A DNA stretch of 64,000 bases from Alicyclobacillus sp. ALC3 (lineage in GTDB: Bacteria > Bacillota > Bacilli > Alicyclobacillales > Alicyclobacillaceae). This document shows, piece by piece, positions 53,822 to 63,432 of this stretch (the first letter of the stretch is position 1; every line of letters starts with the position of its first letter). Under the pieces are notes generated by a model that did not search any database, was not told where the DNA came from, and saw nothing but the letters and a program-made list of their open reading frames with translations. The DNA is taken from contig NZ_CP066784.1 of the NCBI RefSeq assembly GCF_028751195.1, positions 4,464,001-4,528,000 of the forward strand. Reading direction: 5' to 3'. A program made the position numbers and the translations under genes.

Positions 53822-55612
53822 TTGACATCTGCGTTGAATCGCGTCTTAGGTGATATTCCACCACAAAACAAGGAGGTCACCGAAAGAGCGCGTCACCGAC
53901 TCGACGACCTCACAAAGCCGATTGGCAGCTTGGGGACACTTGAAAATATCATTCTTCGACTGGCTTCTATGACGGAACGGGTCATCCCTGCTCTTCACTC
54001 TCCTCATGCACTCATCTTTGCTGCTGATCATGGGATCAGCGCCGAGGGTGTGTCTGCGTACAAAGATGAAGTGACTGAACAAATGGTGGTCAACATGTGC
54101 ATGGGCAGCGCTGTGAGCAGCGTGCTGGCCCGGGCTCAAAATATACCTCTTCAGGTCATAGATGTAGGGATCCGTTCACGCGTTCGTCACCCGGATGTAC
54201 TGGTTCAAAAGGTTGGGCCCGGCACAAAAAATTTTGTTAATGAGCCTGCCATGACCATTGACCAGGCGCAAAGGTGTGTGGAAATTGGAATTGAAGCTGT
54301 TGAGAAACACGTCAGCCAGGGGGCTGACATCTTTGTTGTCGGGGAGATGGGCATCGCGAATACCACTTCAAGTACCGCTTTGCTCTCCGTTTTTCTAGAG
54401 CTTTTTCCCGGGCTTCTAGTTGGTGACGGCACTGGTATATCCACGGAGCAGAAGCGGTTGAAGACTCAACTCATTGAGGTAGCGGTAAAACACTTGTCTC
54501 CGGATTCGAAGGACCCCTGGGACGTGTTTAGGAAATTTGGCGGATTTGAAATTGGGGCCATGGCAGGAGCCTATCTTGCCTGTGCTTATCATCGTATCCC
54601 TGTACTGCTTGATGGCGTTATTACAACAGCTGCGGCACTCTTTGCTTGTAAATTGAACCCCGCTGTCAAGGACTACCTGATTGCTTCTCACGAGTCTTCT
54701 GAACCGGCGCATGCTTACGCACTAGCTGCGATCGGCCTCGAGCCGTTGGTAAAGTGGGGCATGCACCTCGGTGAAGGGTCTGGGGCATTGTCTGTACTGC
54801 CTGTAATTCGAAACATGTGTCAGGTCATGGCGGAGACTGCAACATTTGAAGACGCGAGGGTATCAAACCCTCATCGAACTCATCACGATTCCGAGTTTCG
54901 TTCTGTGCAAGGTAGCGCTGATTCACTGATGATATCTGGAAGTCCGACCGTACCAGATTTTACGGAAGCAGAGCGAAACGCGGTGTATAAGGCCATTCTT
55001 GCACGCCGAGATATTCGGTCCTTTCTACCGGATGAAATTGATGAAGATGCCCTCTGGCGGATTCTCGTGGCGGCACATCACGGGCCGTCTGTCGGCTATA
55101 TGCAACCGTGGAATTTTATATTGGTTCGAGATAAGGAACGCCTTCGTGAGATCCAGCAAACCGTCGAGGGAGAACGAGTACGGGCAGCGGAAAATTATCA
55201 GGACCTCAAGCAAGATTACTATTTACGATTAAAAGTGGAGGGGCTGTTGCAGGCACCACTCACGATTTGCGTAACCAACGACTCCACCCGCGGCGGTCCA
55301 CATGTGTTGGGGAGAAATACAATTCCTGAAACGGACCTGATGTCTACTTCCTGCGCGATTGAAAACATGTGGCTGGCTGCGAGGGCTGAAGGAATCGGAT
55401 TAGGATGGGTGAGTATTTACCAGAAGGCTGACATTCGTCAAATCCTTCGGATTCCCGAGCACATCGATCCGGTGGCGTTACTTTCCGTAGGTTACACATC
55501 GCATTTCCCAGACATTCCGCTACTCGAACGTGTCGGGTGGGGAAAGCGATTGGAATTGCAGAGTCTAATCTATCAAGACTATTGGGGAAACGAGGAGGAT
55601 AAAGAATCATGA
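53822..55612 (+). CDS. CobT-BluB fusion: DMB phosphoribosyltransferase + 5,6-dimethylbenzimidazole synthase
   Basis: TTG at 53822 follows TTGGAGGAG. Residues about 1-345 are CobT: LTKPIGSLGTLENIILRLAS, LIFAADHGISAEGVSAYKDE, VVGEMGIANTTSSTALLS and the end GMHLGEGSGALSVLPVI with the catalytic Glu. A linker (about 345-380) leads to BluB, a flavin-destructase nitroreductase-fold protein (about 385-590): ILARRDIRSFLPDEIDEDAL, GPSVGYMQPWNFILVRD and AARAEGIGLGWVSIY. One chain would both make DMB from FMNH2 and O2 and activate it to alpha-ribazole phosphate. There is no internal stop or restart. Confidence 0.93.
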   Translation: MTSALNRVLGDIPPQNKEVTERARHRLDDLTKPIGSLGTLENIILRLASMTERVIPALHSPHALIFAADHGISAEGVSAYKDEVTEQMVVNMCMGSAVSSVLARAQNIPLQVIDVGIRSRVRHPDVLVQKVGPGTKNFVNEPAMTIDQAQRCVEIGIEAVEKHVSQGADIFVVGEMGIANTTSSTALLSVFLELFPGLLVGDGTGISTEQKRLKTQLIEVAVKHLSPDSKDPWDVFRKFGGFEIGAMAGAYLACAYHRIPVLLDGVITTAAALFACKLNPAVKDYLIASHESSEPAHAYALAAIGLEPLVKWGMHLGEGSGALSVLPVIRNMCQVMAETATFEDARVSNPHRTHHDSEFRSVQGSADSLMISGSPTVPDFTEAERNAVYKAILARRDIRSFLPDEIDEDALWRILVAAHHGPSVGYMQPWNFILVRDKERLREIQQTVEGERVRAAENYQDLKQDYYLRLKVEGLLQAPLTICVTNDSTRGGPHVLGRNTIPETDLMSTSCAIENMWLAARAEGIGLGWVSIYQKADIRQILRIPEHIDPVALLSVGYTSHFPDIPLLERVGWGKRLELQSLIYQDYWGNEEDKES

Positions 55613-56208
55613 GAATTTATACACGTGGTGGAGACAAAGGGAAGACTGCACTGATTGGCGGAGAGCGACGTTACAAGCATGACTTGCGTATTGAAGCCTA
55701 TGGAACAGTGGATGAGGCAGGAGCGTTTATTGGCATGGCAATCAGTGAATTGAATGAGTCAAAGGATGCAGATATCATCAATTTGCTCTATCAGGTTCAG
55801 CAAACCTTGTGGGATGTTGGAGCTGACTTGGCTGCAGTTCCAGGTGCCAAGTACACATTTCGGACCAGGGAAGAGGCAGCGGGAGAACTCGAACCTTTCA
55901 TTGACCGGTATAAGGAGGAAGCAGACAAGGTTACCAAATTTATTTTACGCGGCGGTGATAAAGCGGCGGCAACGCTCCATGTATGCTGTACGGTTGTCCG
56001 GCGAGCTGAGCGGCATGTGGTCGCACTGATGCAGGTTGAAAATATCTTCGAACCCACGCTTAAATACCTGAATCGTCTCTCTGATTTGCTCTTTGTGCTC
56101 GCGCGAGCCGTCAATGCGAGGCGCAAACAAAAAGATATCCTTTACGAGAATAGTGCGGAAGTCTTCCGAGAAGGAAAAAATCATTCAAGCACCACTACGG
56201 AGTTGTAA
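55609..56208 (+). CDS. PduO-type ATP:cob(I)alamin adenosyltransferase
   Basis: The 199-residue protein has the PduO signature YTRGGDKGKTALIGGERRYK, RIEAYGTVDEAGAFIGMAIS and VRRAERHVVALMQ. It attaches the 5'-deoxyadenosyl group to cob(I)alamin. Its start overlaps the cobT-bluB stop (ATGA). It is in the riboswitch-1 transcript. Confidence 0.94.
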   Translation: MRIYTRGGDKGKTALIGGERRYKHDLRIEAYGTVDEAGAFIGMAISELNESKDADIINLLYQVQQTLWDVGADLAAVPGAKYTFRTREEAAGELEPFIDRYKEEADKVTKFILRGGDKAAATLHVCCTVVRRAERHVVALMQVENIFEPTLKYLNRLSDLLFVLARAVNARRKQKDILYENSAEVFREGKNHSSTTTEL

Positions 56209-56212
56209 TCAG

Positions 56213-56935
56213 ATGTTTTGTGTCAAAGACCCTCAGCAATCCAAGCCTCTCTGGGCAAATCGTGGTGTTCATTGGGTACAAAATAGTCGGTTGATTCATA
56301 TCAAATCCGATAGAAGGCTACGCACCATCAGTTCAGCCATCCACGGCGGAGGCATGAACAATCTGTATGATATCGTGAACTTCAAAGTTCCAAGGACGTA
56401 CAACTGCGATACCCCGAAACTTGATTTGTCTCTCCGGTTGTCTCAGTTGGGGATTTCGGGGAATGATGCAACAGCTCTCATGACGGCTGCGCGTCTCGAC
56501 GATGCTGGATGGGCGGAAGTGCAAGGGGCACAGTGGAGTATTTTAGTATGCGTTACAGCCGGATTTTCGAATGCAGCCCGCGTATGCGGCGAATATCTCA
56601 AGTCTTTGGAGCCAGGTACGATTAATACGATTGTTATCGTTGATGGATACATGACTGAAGAAGCATTCGTTGAGTCGGTGATCACTGTAACAGAGGCAAA
56701 GGCTGCAGCGCTTTCAGATCTTGCCGTGACTTGCCTTGACGGTCGAATTGCAACGGGTACAACGACAGATGCTGTGGTCGTCGGTGCTACTCAACCGCCC
56801 GAATATCAAAGGGAGTGCCTCATCGAGTACACAGGGCTTGCTACCGAGTTTGGAGAGCAACTCGCCATGGCTGTATACACTGCGATTTGTGAGTCCGGGC
56901 AACGGTATATCCTGCGGCAGCAAAATAATACTTGA
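56213..56935 (+). CDS. cbiZ: Adenosylcobinamide amidohydrolase CbiZ
   Basis: From ATG 56213 the product has 240 residues. Characteristic CbiZ segments are GNDATALMTAARLDDAGWAE, ILVCVTAGFSNAARVCGEYL, GTINTIVIVDGYMTEEAFVE and TGTTTDAVVVGATQP. It hydrolyses the aminopropanol side chain of foreign (pseudo)cobamides or adenosylcobinamide to adenosylcobyric acid, allowing rebuilding with DMB. The start is 4 bp after the adenosyltransferase stop. Confidence 0.9.
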   Translation: MFCVKDPQQSKPLWANRGVHWVQNSRLIHIKSDRRLRTISSAIHGGGMNNLYDIVNFKVPRTYNCDTPKLDLSLRLSQLGISGNDATALMTAARLDDAGWAEVQGAQWSILVCVTAGFSNAARVCGEYLKSLEPGTINTIVIVDGYMTEEAFVESVITVTEAKAAALSDLAVTCLDGRIATGTTTDAVVVGATQPPEYQRECLIEYTGLATEFGEQLAMAVYTAICESGQRYILRQQNNT

Positions 56936-56980
56936 CGTACTATCCGATATTCAATAGGATTACTAACGAATTGAATCTAT

Positions 56981-57137
56981 CTCTTCAGGTGCTCTGGGAA
57001 CAGAGATAATAGGGAAACCGGTGCAATCCCGGTACGGTCCCGCCACTGTAATCAGCGTGTTTCGGAACAACACCACTGCAATACGTGGGAAGGTGTTGAA
57101 TAAGCCGAGCTGAGAGTCAGGAGACCTGCCTGAAGAG
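56981..57137 (+). ncRNA. Cobalamin riboswitch 2
   Basis: P1 is CTCTTCAGG (56981-56989) with CCTGAAGAG (57129-57137). The core contains ATAGGGAAACCGGTG, ACGGTCCCGCCACTGTAA and AGTCAGGAGACCTGCC. It controls the btuFCD-cob transcript. Confidence 0.97.
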
Positions 57138-57197
57138 CCAGAGCGAAACCTTCGAGGAGAGGTTGCGAGGATAGGTAATTTATTATCCGACCAAGCG

Positions 57198-57228
57198 ATC
57201 TCTGCCAAAGGCAGAGATTTTCTTTTTT
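57198..57228 (+). terminator. Terminator of cobalamin riboswitch 2
   Basis: ATCTCTGCC (57198-57206) and GGCAGAGAT (57210-57218) with a 3-nt AAA loop, followed by TTTCTTTTTT. Confidence 0.93.
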
Positions 57229-57267
57229 GAAGGGGACGCCTCATGACCTATCTCAGGAGGTATCTCT

Positions 57268-58281
57268 ATGAAAAAGTCTGTCTTCATCATCCCCACCGTG
57301 TTAACTGCTTTGACACTGGGTGTTGCAGGTTGTGGTACGAATACCACCTCCGGCAATGCAAATGCTGCAACAACGTCCACAGGGTCTTCAGTCAGCACAG
57401 CCAATCAAGCGGCATCATCCTCGCAAACGACTACGTCTCAGGCTGCATCTGCGTTCCCAGTGACGTTAAAAGACGGTGCAGGCCATACGGTGACCATCTC
57501 CAAGCAACCGCAGCACATCGCCTCGACAACGGAAGGAACGGACGAGATTCTAACAGCGTTAGTCCCGAAAAAGGACATTGTTCTCGTTACGAACTACGCG
57601 GATGATCCGCAGTATTCGAATGTGTCATCCCTTGTCAAAGGAATTCCAACCATCCAGAATCTCACGGCTGAGCAAGTTATTGCTGCCAAGCCGGACCTCG
57701 TATTAACGGCCTCGTATGCGAAGCAAAGTGTGATCAGTCAGATTGAACAAGCGGGTATTCCAGCATATGAGTTCAACACTTTTAATTCCATTGCTGATAT
57801 CGAACGAAACATTCAGGTCGTTGGCAAATTGGTTGGGCAAGAAGCAAAGGCCGCGAAGGTGGTTACAACCATGCAGTCTCAGTTGCAGAACGTAGAAGAT
57901 GCGGTCAAAGGCCAGAAAAAAGTAACTGTTCTCGACTACAGTTCCTATGGGTATGCGGCTGGCTCCTCCACGACAGTAAATGATGTCATCGTGGATGCGG
58001 GTGGGATTAACGCTGCATCTAAGCTGAACGGATGGAAGCAAATTACGGACGAAGAAATTGTGAAATTAAACCCTGACGTAATCATCGACGCAAACAATGA
58101 TAAAGGATTTGTTCAGAAAATCCTTTCTGACCCGGCCTTGAAAAATGTTTCTGCAGTGAAGAATCACCGCGTTTATAGTGTTAGCAGCGCAGATTTGACA
58201 AGCGTGTCGCAGTATGTGACACGGGGAGTGCAAGATGTGGCAAAGCTGTTGTATCCGAACGTACAGATTGGGAATGAGTAA
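57268..58281 (+). CDS. btuF: BtuF-like corrinoid-binding lipoprotein (ABC substrate-binding protein)
   Basis: The 337-residue protein has a lipoprotein signal with lipobox TLGVAGCGTN (Cys at about 22) and a Ser/Thr-rich linker. The helical-backbone binding fold follows: VTLKDGAGHTVTISKQPQHI, AAKPDLVLTASYAKQSVIS and INAASKLNGWKQITDEEIVK. The cobalamin riboswitch directly upstream identifies the substrate class better than the fold. It overlaps btuC by 8 bp. Confidence 0.88.
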   Translation: MKKSVFIIPTVLTALTLGVAGCGTNTTSGNANAATTSTGSSVSTANQAASSSQTTTSQAASAFPVTLKDGAGHTVTISKQPQHIASTTEGTDEILTALVPKKDIVLVTNYADDPQYSNVSSLVKGIPTIQNLTAEQVIAAKPDLVLTASYAKQSVISQIEQAGIPAYEFNTFNSIADIERNIQVVGKLVGQEAKAAKVVTTMQSQLQNVEDAVKGQKKVTVLDYSSYGYAAGSSTTVNDVIVDAGGINAASKLNGWKQITDEEIVKLNPDVIIDANNDKGFVQKILSDPALKNVSAVKNHRVYSVSSADLTSVSQYVTRGVQDVAKLLYPNVQIGNE

Positions 58282-59290
58282 TCTTCGCGTTCGGTGGACT
58301 TTTGTCGCTCTCGGTATCGCACTGTTGGTAGGGGCAGCATTAGAACTGTCTCTCGGACCTGTAACTATCCCAGTTCGCCAACTCATTCCAGATGCATGGG
58401 GATATTTTCAGGGTGTGCATGATACCAACGCTATTGTCATTGGAGCCATTCGTTTGCCGCGATTGTTTGTCGCGGCACTCGTTGGAGCCGGGTTGGCTAC
58501 CACCGGGGCTGCTCTCCAGGCCGTTTTTCGAAACCCGATGGCGGACCCATCGATTATCGGGGTGTCAAGTGGGGCTTCCCTTGGAGCAGTGTTGACCATT
58601 CAATTAGGTTTATCTCAGCTGAATGAGTGGTATACCCCTGTAGGAGCGTTCGTGAGTGGACTGATTGTGGTGCTTGTCATCTATCGCATTGCCACCGTGC
58701 ACGGAAAAACATCAATTTATTCACTACTGTTGTCAGGCGTGGCATTTAGCGCGCTATGTAGTTCTATCGTGACATTGGTTCTCTCACTCGCTCCGCTCGA
58801 GACCATGCAACAGATGTTGTTTTGGTTGATGGGTGGGCTGGATGGGAGTACCTGGCGCGAAGTTTTGATGCTCCTTGTCTTTGTTGCTGTCGCGATTGGA
58901 ATTTACCTGACACAAGCACATGCACTTGATGTGCTGTCCTTGGGAGAAGAGCAGGCGCAAGGCGTTGGGGTGTCGCTGCAGCGGACAAAGCAGGTTGTGC
59001 TCGTTACCTCTGCTTTTGTGGTCGGCGCATGTGTTAGTGCTACAGGAGTGATTGGATTTGTTGGATTGGTCGTTCCCCACCTGCTACGGATTTGGATCGG
59101 GCCTGCTCATCGGCAGCTCATCTTTTCCTCAGCCATTGGAGGTGCCGTCCTGATGCTCTTCGCGGACTTAATCGCCCGAATGATACTCCTGCCGGCTGAG
59201 TTGAATGTGGGTATCATTACGTCTTTACTTGGGGCACCGTTCTTTCTGTTCCTGTTGCGTCGTCAAGAGTCGCGCGTGTATCGGGGGTGA
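58274..59290 (+). CDS. btuC: BtuC-type FecCD permease
   Basis: From ATG 58274 the product has 338 residues, with about ten TM segments and the FecCD signatures IRLPRLFVAALVGAGLATTG, FRNPMADPSIIGVSSGASLG and GFVGLVVPHLLRIWIGPAHR. It is the membrane channel of the corrinoid importer with BtuF and BtuD. The start lies within the end of btuF. Confidence 0.92.
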   Translation: MSNLRVRWTFVALGIALLVGAALELSLGPVTIPVRQLIPDAWGYFQGVHDTNAIVIGAIRLPRLFVAALVGAGLATTGAALQAVFRNPMADPSIIGVSSGASLGAVLTIQLGLSQLNEWYTPVGAFVSGLIVVLVIYRIATVHGKTSIYSLLLSGVAFSALCSSIVTLVLSLAPLETMQQMLFWLMGGLDGSTWREVLMLLVFVAVAIGIYLTQAHALDVLSLGEEQAQGVGVSLQRTKQVVLVTSAFVVGACVSATGVIGFVGLVVPHLLRIWIGPAHRQLIFSSAIGGAVLMLFADLIARMILLPAELNVGIITSLLGAPFFLFLLRRQESRVYRG

Positions 59291-59294
59291 GGAA

Positions 59295-60065
59295 ATGAAC
59301 CAAACTGCAGCGCTCCTTATGGAGGATCTATCTTTCGGCGGTATATTGGAACGTATCCAGTGTGAATGGGCGGGCGGGCAAGTCGTCGGGCTTGTGGGCC
59401 CGAATGGAGCAGGTAAATCAACGCTACTGCGTCTACTCGCGGGTGTGATTCGACCCACTCGAGGTCGAATCTATATCCGTGGACAGTCGATTTCCGAAGT
59501 ATCTCCGAAGGACCGGGCCAGGGACGTGGCTTATCTGCCGCAACAGATGCCGGACAACGCATCGTTTACGGTTGAACAGTACGTAGAAATGGGACGCTTC
59601 CCTTATCGCACACTCTTTGGCGGCCTCGATAGCGAAAGCCGTGAAGTTGTGAATCGAGCGATGACTGGCTTGAACTTGTTGTCCTTTCGAAGCGCCCGGC
59701 TTGATCAAATATCCGGTGGAGAACGGCAGCGTGCAGGCGTTGCACGTTGTCTGGCCCAGGGCAGTCCAATCATTCTGCTCGATGAACCGATTGCAAACCT
59801 CGATGTTCATTACCAGTTGGATATCCTTCTTCATCTGCAAAAGTTAGCCGAAGAGGGACGGCTCATCGTCATGGCGATTCACCATCTTGAGCTTGCCGCC
59901 AGGTATTGCGACAGGCTCTTATTGCTGCATTCAGGTCGAGTGTACGCCGACGGACCTCCGCAGGATGTTCTGTCAGAGCGTGCTTTAGAAGAGGTGTTCC
60001 AGGTGAAAGCCAAAACGTATGCCGATCCGTTTGGCGGACACCTGCGTGTGAGTTATTCGCCTTGA
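59295..60065 (+). CDS. btuD: BtuD-type ABC transporter ATPase
   Basis: From ATG 59295 (SD GGGGTGAGG) it has 256 residues: Walker A GLVGPNGAGKSTLLRLLAGV, signature ISGGERQRAGVARCLAQG, Walker B PIILLDEPIANLDVHYQLD and the switch His in VMAIHHLELAARYCDRLL. It energises corrinoid import. An earlier in-frame extension overlaps btuC and is unlikely. Confidence 0.93.
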   Translation: MNQTAALLMEDLSFGGILERIQCEWAGGQVVGLVGPNGAGKSTLLRLLAGVIRPTRGRIYIRGQSISEVSPKDRARDVAYLPQQMPDNASFTVEQYVEMGRFPYRTLFGGLDSESREVVNRAMTGLNLLSFRSARLDQISGGERQRAGVARCLAQGSPIILLDEPIANLDVHYQLDILLHLQKLAEEGRLIVMAIHHLELAARYCDRLLLLHSGRVYADGPPQDVLSERALEEVFQVKAKTYADPFGGHLRVSYSP

Positions 60066-60077
60066 AGGGAGGAGATT

Positions 60078-60629
60078 GTGTTGGGATATACCTTTGTTCT
60101 TGGCGGTGCGCGTAGTGGAAAGAGTTCGTTCGCAGAACAACTGGCACTGCGCCTATCCGAGATCCATTCCATGAATGTTACGTACGTGGCAACCGCACAA
60201 GTCAGCGATGATGAGATGCAAGAACGTATCCAACGTCACCGTTCAGGGAGGCCGTCACAATGGGAGACGGCTGAAATCCCACTCAACGTTTCCAGTTGGT
60301 TCCAAACAGAGCGTGCTCCGCAGGTTATTCTCATTGACTGCCTTTCCCTGCTCCTAAACAACTGGATGTTCCTCGAGGGCTGTGACGAAGAGCAGGTCTT
60401 CCTCAGAATTGACGCGCTTGTTTCGGCAATGGCAGAAACGGAGCACCGGGTGATCGTTGTTAGCAATGAGGTTGGGCAAGGCATTGTCCCGGGGGATGGC
60501 GTGTCACGTCGGTACCGGGATTGGCTCGGTGTAATGAATCAGAAGACGGCCCAATCTGCTGAGAAGGTGATTTGGGTTGTTGCGGGAATCCCAGTAGATT
60601 TACGAAAACTGCAGGTATCCCTTCCATGA
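60078..60629 (+). CDS. cobU: CobU: adenosylcobinamide kinase / guanylyltransferase
   Basis: GTG at 60078 follows AAGGGAGGAG. The 183-residue protein has the P-loop FVLGGARSGKSSFAEQLALR, WETAEIPLNV, VILIDCLSLLLNNWMF and the end motif VSNEVGQGIVPGDGVSRRYR. It phosphorylates adenosylcobinamide and converts it to the GDP form. Overlaps cbiB by 4 bp. Confidence 0.94.
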   Translation: MLGYTFVLGGARSGKSSFAEQLALRLSEIHSMNVTYVATAQVSDDEMQERIQRHRSGRPSQWETAEIPLNVSSWFQTERAPQVILIDCLSLLLNNWMFLEGCDEEQVFLRIDALVSAMAETEHRVIVVSNEVGQGIVPGDGVSRRYRDWLGVMNQKTAQSAEKVIWVVAGIPVDLRKLQVSLP

Positions 60630-61588
60630 ATCTCCTCTTCGGTGCTGGCCTGGCTCTGTTCGTTGACAGAATGATAGGAGATCCGAGATTCATTCCACAT
60701 CCAGTTGTATTGATTGGTAAGTACATCACGCTGTTTGACCGCCGCTTGAATCGAGCCGTTGCCTCGCGCAACGTAAAACGCGCCTTGGGTATCTTCCTTA
60801 CCCTCACCACCGTATTGATTGCAAGCATTATCCCGTGGTTGTTCCTTTTTCTGCTGAGGCGATACACGCCGGTTTGGTTGGCTTGGACGATAAACGTGTT
60901 TCTGATCTCTACAACGATAGCCTGGAAAGGGTTGGTGAAGGCAGGGTGGGTCGTACTCCATCGGTTGCAAACAGAGGGGATAGAAGTTGCACGGCGAGAA
61001 GTATCCATGATAGTCGGGCGGGATACTGAACATTTATCGGAAGCCGAAGTGGTACGTGCCACGGTAGAGACCCTTGCGGAGAATATCGTGGATGCGATTG
61101 TCTCCCCTGTATTTTATGCCTGCATTGGTGGGGCCCCATTGGCACTCTTTTACCGAGCAGCCAATACACTCGACTCTATGGTCGGGTACAAAAATGAGCG
61201 TTATGTGGACTTTGGCTGGTGTTCTGCTCGGCTTGACGACGTATTGAACTTCATTCCAGCCCGTCTGACCATCGGTCTCGTATGGATTGCGACCTGGATG
61301 ACAAAGAACAACGCACGCGAGGCAATCCGAATCATGCAGAGGGATGCCTGCAAACATCCAAGTCCCAACAGCGGCATCCCAGAATCGATAGTTGCCGGTG
61401 CACTCGGCGTTCAACTGGGCGGCGTCAACTTCTATGGAGGTATCGAATCCCGGCGAGCGACGATGGGCGACCCCAGCAGAACTTTGCAAGCCTCCGATAT
61501 TAGGCGCACGATTCTTATTGTTCACATCACGTGTATAGTGATTCTGGTCATGGCAGGGCTAGGAGGTGTGTTGGTTTGGCAATTGTAA
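60626..61588 (+). CDS. cbiB: CbiB: adenosylcobinamide-phosphate synthase
   Basis: The 320-residue membrane protein starts MNLLFGAGLALFVDRMIGDP. It contains HPVVLIGKYITLFDRRLNRA, TVETLAENIVDAIVSPVFYA, NTLDSMVGYKNERYVDFGWC and PNSGIPESIVAGALGVQLGG, all CbiB/CobD-type signatures. It attaches aminopropanol phosphate to cobyric acid. The start overlaps the cobU stop (ATGA). Confidence 0.94.
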   Translation: MNLLFGAGLALFVDRMIGDPRFIPHPVVLIGKYITLFDRRLNRAVASRNVKRALGIFLTLTTVLIASIIPWLFLFLLRRYTPVWLAWTINVFLISTTIAWKGLVKAGWVVLHRLQTEGIEVARREVSMIVGRDTEHLSEAEVVRATVETLAENIVDAIVSPVFYACIGGAPLALFYRAANTLDSMVGYKNERYVDFGWCSARLDDVLNFIPARLTIGLVWIATWMTKNNAREAIRIMQRDACKHPSPNSGIPESIVAGALGVQLGGVNFYGGIESRRATMGDPSRTLQASDIRRTILIVHITCIVILVMAGLGGVLVWQL

Positions 61589-62322
61589 GATGGTTCATTC
61601 TCGCGACACAATTTGCAACAGTGATTCCAACACCCTCCATCCGGAGTGTAAGTGACAGTGATGTCCGAACGAGTGTGCTCTTTTTTCCAATGATCGGCGG
61701 AGCGCTTGGGTGCGTCCTTTGGGGTGTGCAATATTTTCTAACGAGACATGTGCCAAGCTTGCCTGCCACGGCAGTTTCACTGACGGTGTACACGCTTCTT
61801 ACAGGAGCGCTTCATCTGGATGGTCTGATGGATACTGCTGACGCCATTGGTAGCAGACGCCCGCGCGAAGAGGCGCTCAACATTATGAAAGACAGCCGCA
61901 TTGGAGCCATGGGGGCTGTGGCTGCCATCCTCATCCTCATTGGGAAATTGACAGCGATATCGAGTGTTTCCCCGCAAGATTGGGAGCCCTTTATCGTTGT
62001 TCCAATGATGTCCAGGTTGTCAATGATCTGGTCGATGGGGGTGTCTCGCTCTGCCCGAGAGGAAGGGTTGGGCAGTTTTTTTGCACAAAGGTTGTCGGTG
62101 TGGGTCTTGGCAGGCGCGACCATTTTTAGCGGAGTTGTATGTATTTTCATTCTGCCATTGAAGGACGCACTATGGGTGCTTGTTTACGTTGTCGTAACAG
62201 TGTCACTTTTTAACGGTTGGATGGGGCGGAAATTCGGAGGAACGACAGGAGATACGTACGGTGCTTTAAATGAAATCACGGAATGGGTTGGTTGGATGGT
62301 ATTTGCAGCCATGATCCATTAA
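61576..62322 (+). CDS. cobS: CobS: adenosylcobalamin(-phosphate) synthase
   Basis: TTG at 61576 has a perfect SD AGGAGGTG at 7 nt. The 248-residue polytopic protein has GALHLDGLMDTADAIGSRRP, IMKDSRIGAMGAVAAILILI and GGTTGDTYGALNEITEW, the conserved Asp-rich motifs of CobS. It joins adenosylcobinamide-GDP to alpha-ribazole (phosphate). It overlaps cbiB by 13 bp. Confidence 0.94.
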   Translation: MAIVRWFILATQFATVIPTPSIRSVSDSDVRTSVLFFPMIGGALGCVLWGVQYFLTRHVPSLPATAVSLTVYTLLTGALHLDGLMDTADAIGSRRPREEALNIMKDSRIGAMGAVAAILILIGKLTAISSVSPQDWEPFIVVPMMSRLSMIWSMGVSRSAREEGLGSFFAQRLSVWVLAGATIFSGVVCIFILPLKDALWVLVYVVVTVSLFNGWMGRKFGGTTGDTYGALNEITEWVGWMVFAAMIH

Positions 62323-62334
62323 GGGGCGCTATAG

Positions 62335-63432
62335 ATGCACGGCGGACGAATTTACGAGTACGCAGAGAAGAGCGGACGCAGCTCTAAACACGTGTTTGAT
62401 TTTAGTGCAAACATCAATCCGATGGGACCTCCCAAAAGCGTGATGACGGCCATTCAAGGTGCGCTCACTGGTATTCGACATTACCCGGACGCCCGGCACA
62501 TCAAGGTGATTCAGGCCATCTGCAGCAAGTATCCGATTGCGAGTACCCAGAGTGTTTTTTGCGGTAACGGTGCGTCAGAGGTGATCGATTTGACCATCCG
62601 TGCACTAACTCCGAGGCGAGTTTTTCTGTTTGAACCCGCGTTTGCGGAATATCAACAGGCTGCCGAGCGGGTTAGAGCCGAGGTCGTCCATATCCCCCTC
62701 TTTGCAGGATCGTCGTTCGGAGAATCCCTGACTGATCTCGGAGAATTGTTGCATGATATTGTAAGCCGATGCAGACCCGCCGACTTGGTGGTCATCAACA
62801 ATCCGCACAACCCAACGGGCCTGTGTTGGCGGAGAGAGGAGTTCATCGGCTTTGTTGCAATGCTTTGCGAGAGAGGGGTTTCGGTTCTCGTAGATGAATC
62901 GTTTATGGATTTTCGACCCGACGAGTCGGAGAGAACAGTCATGCCAGACACAGAGCATCTGAAAAACCTTATTGTTGTGCGATCCGCGACGAAGATCTAT
63001 GCCATTCCAGGCCTTCGGTTTGGCTTCGGCGTAGCGCATGCAGATCTGGTCCGGAAAATTGAAGTGAATCGCGACAGGTGGAGTGTCAATCATCTGGCAC
63101 AGGCTGCGGCCATCGCAGCGTACCAAGATGAAAAGTTTGTTCGGGAGACCTGGGATTGGCTACAAGCAGAACAAGAGTTCGTTCTTGAGACGTGGGGCAA
63201 ACATTGGGCCGTCCAACTCTACATCCCCAGTGTCAACTACTTCTTGGTTCACGTACGGGAAGACCTGCCTGTTGAAAGCATTTTCGCACGACTTGAGCGA
63301 GAAGGAATATTTGTACGCCGCTGTGGAAATTTCAGGGGCCTCGGGGCGTTTGACATTCGAATCACAATCCGGTCTCACGAAGATAACGAGCGAATGTGGA
63401 ACGCCTTTCATGATGCCTTACGAAGGCTGTGA
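62335..63432 (+). CDS. cobD: CobD: threonine-phosphate decarboxylase (PLP)
   Basis: The 365-residue fold-I PLP enzyme starts MHGGRIYEYAEKSGRSSKHV and has FSANINPMGPP, VINNPHNPTGLCWRREEF and the PLP Lys in VVRSATKIYAIPGLRFGFGV. These distinguish CobD/CobC-type decarboxylases from HisC together with the cobalamin neighbourhood. It makes aminopropanol phosphate for CbiB. The 3' end overlaps the convergent phosphatase by 15 bp. Confidence 0.9.
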   Translation: MHGGRIYEYAEKSGRSSKHVFDFSANINPMGPPKSVMTAIQGALTGIRHYPDARHIKVIQAICSKYPIASTQSVFCGNGASEVIDLTIRALTPRRVFLFEPAFAEYQQAAERVRAEVVHIPLFAGSSFGESLTDLGELLHDIVSRCRPADLVVINNPHNPTGLCWRREEFIGFVAMLCERGVSVLVDESFMDFRPDESERTVMPDTEHLKNLIVVRSATKIYAIPGLRFGFGVAHADLVRKIEVNRDRWSVNHLAQAAAIAAYQDEKFVRETWDWLQAEQEFVLETWGKHWAVQLYIPSVNYFLVHVREDLPVESIFARLEREGIFVRRCGNFRGLGAFDIRITIRSHEDNERMWNAFHDALRRL

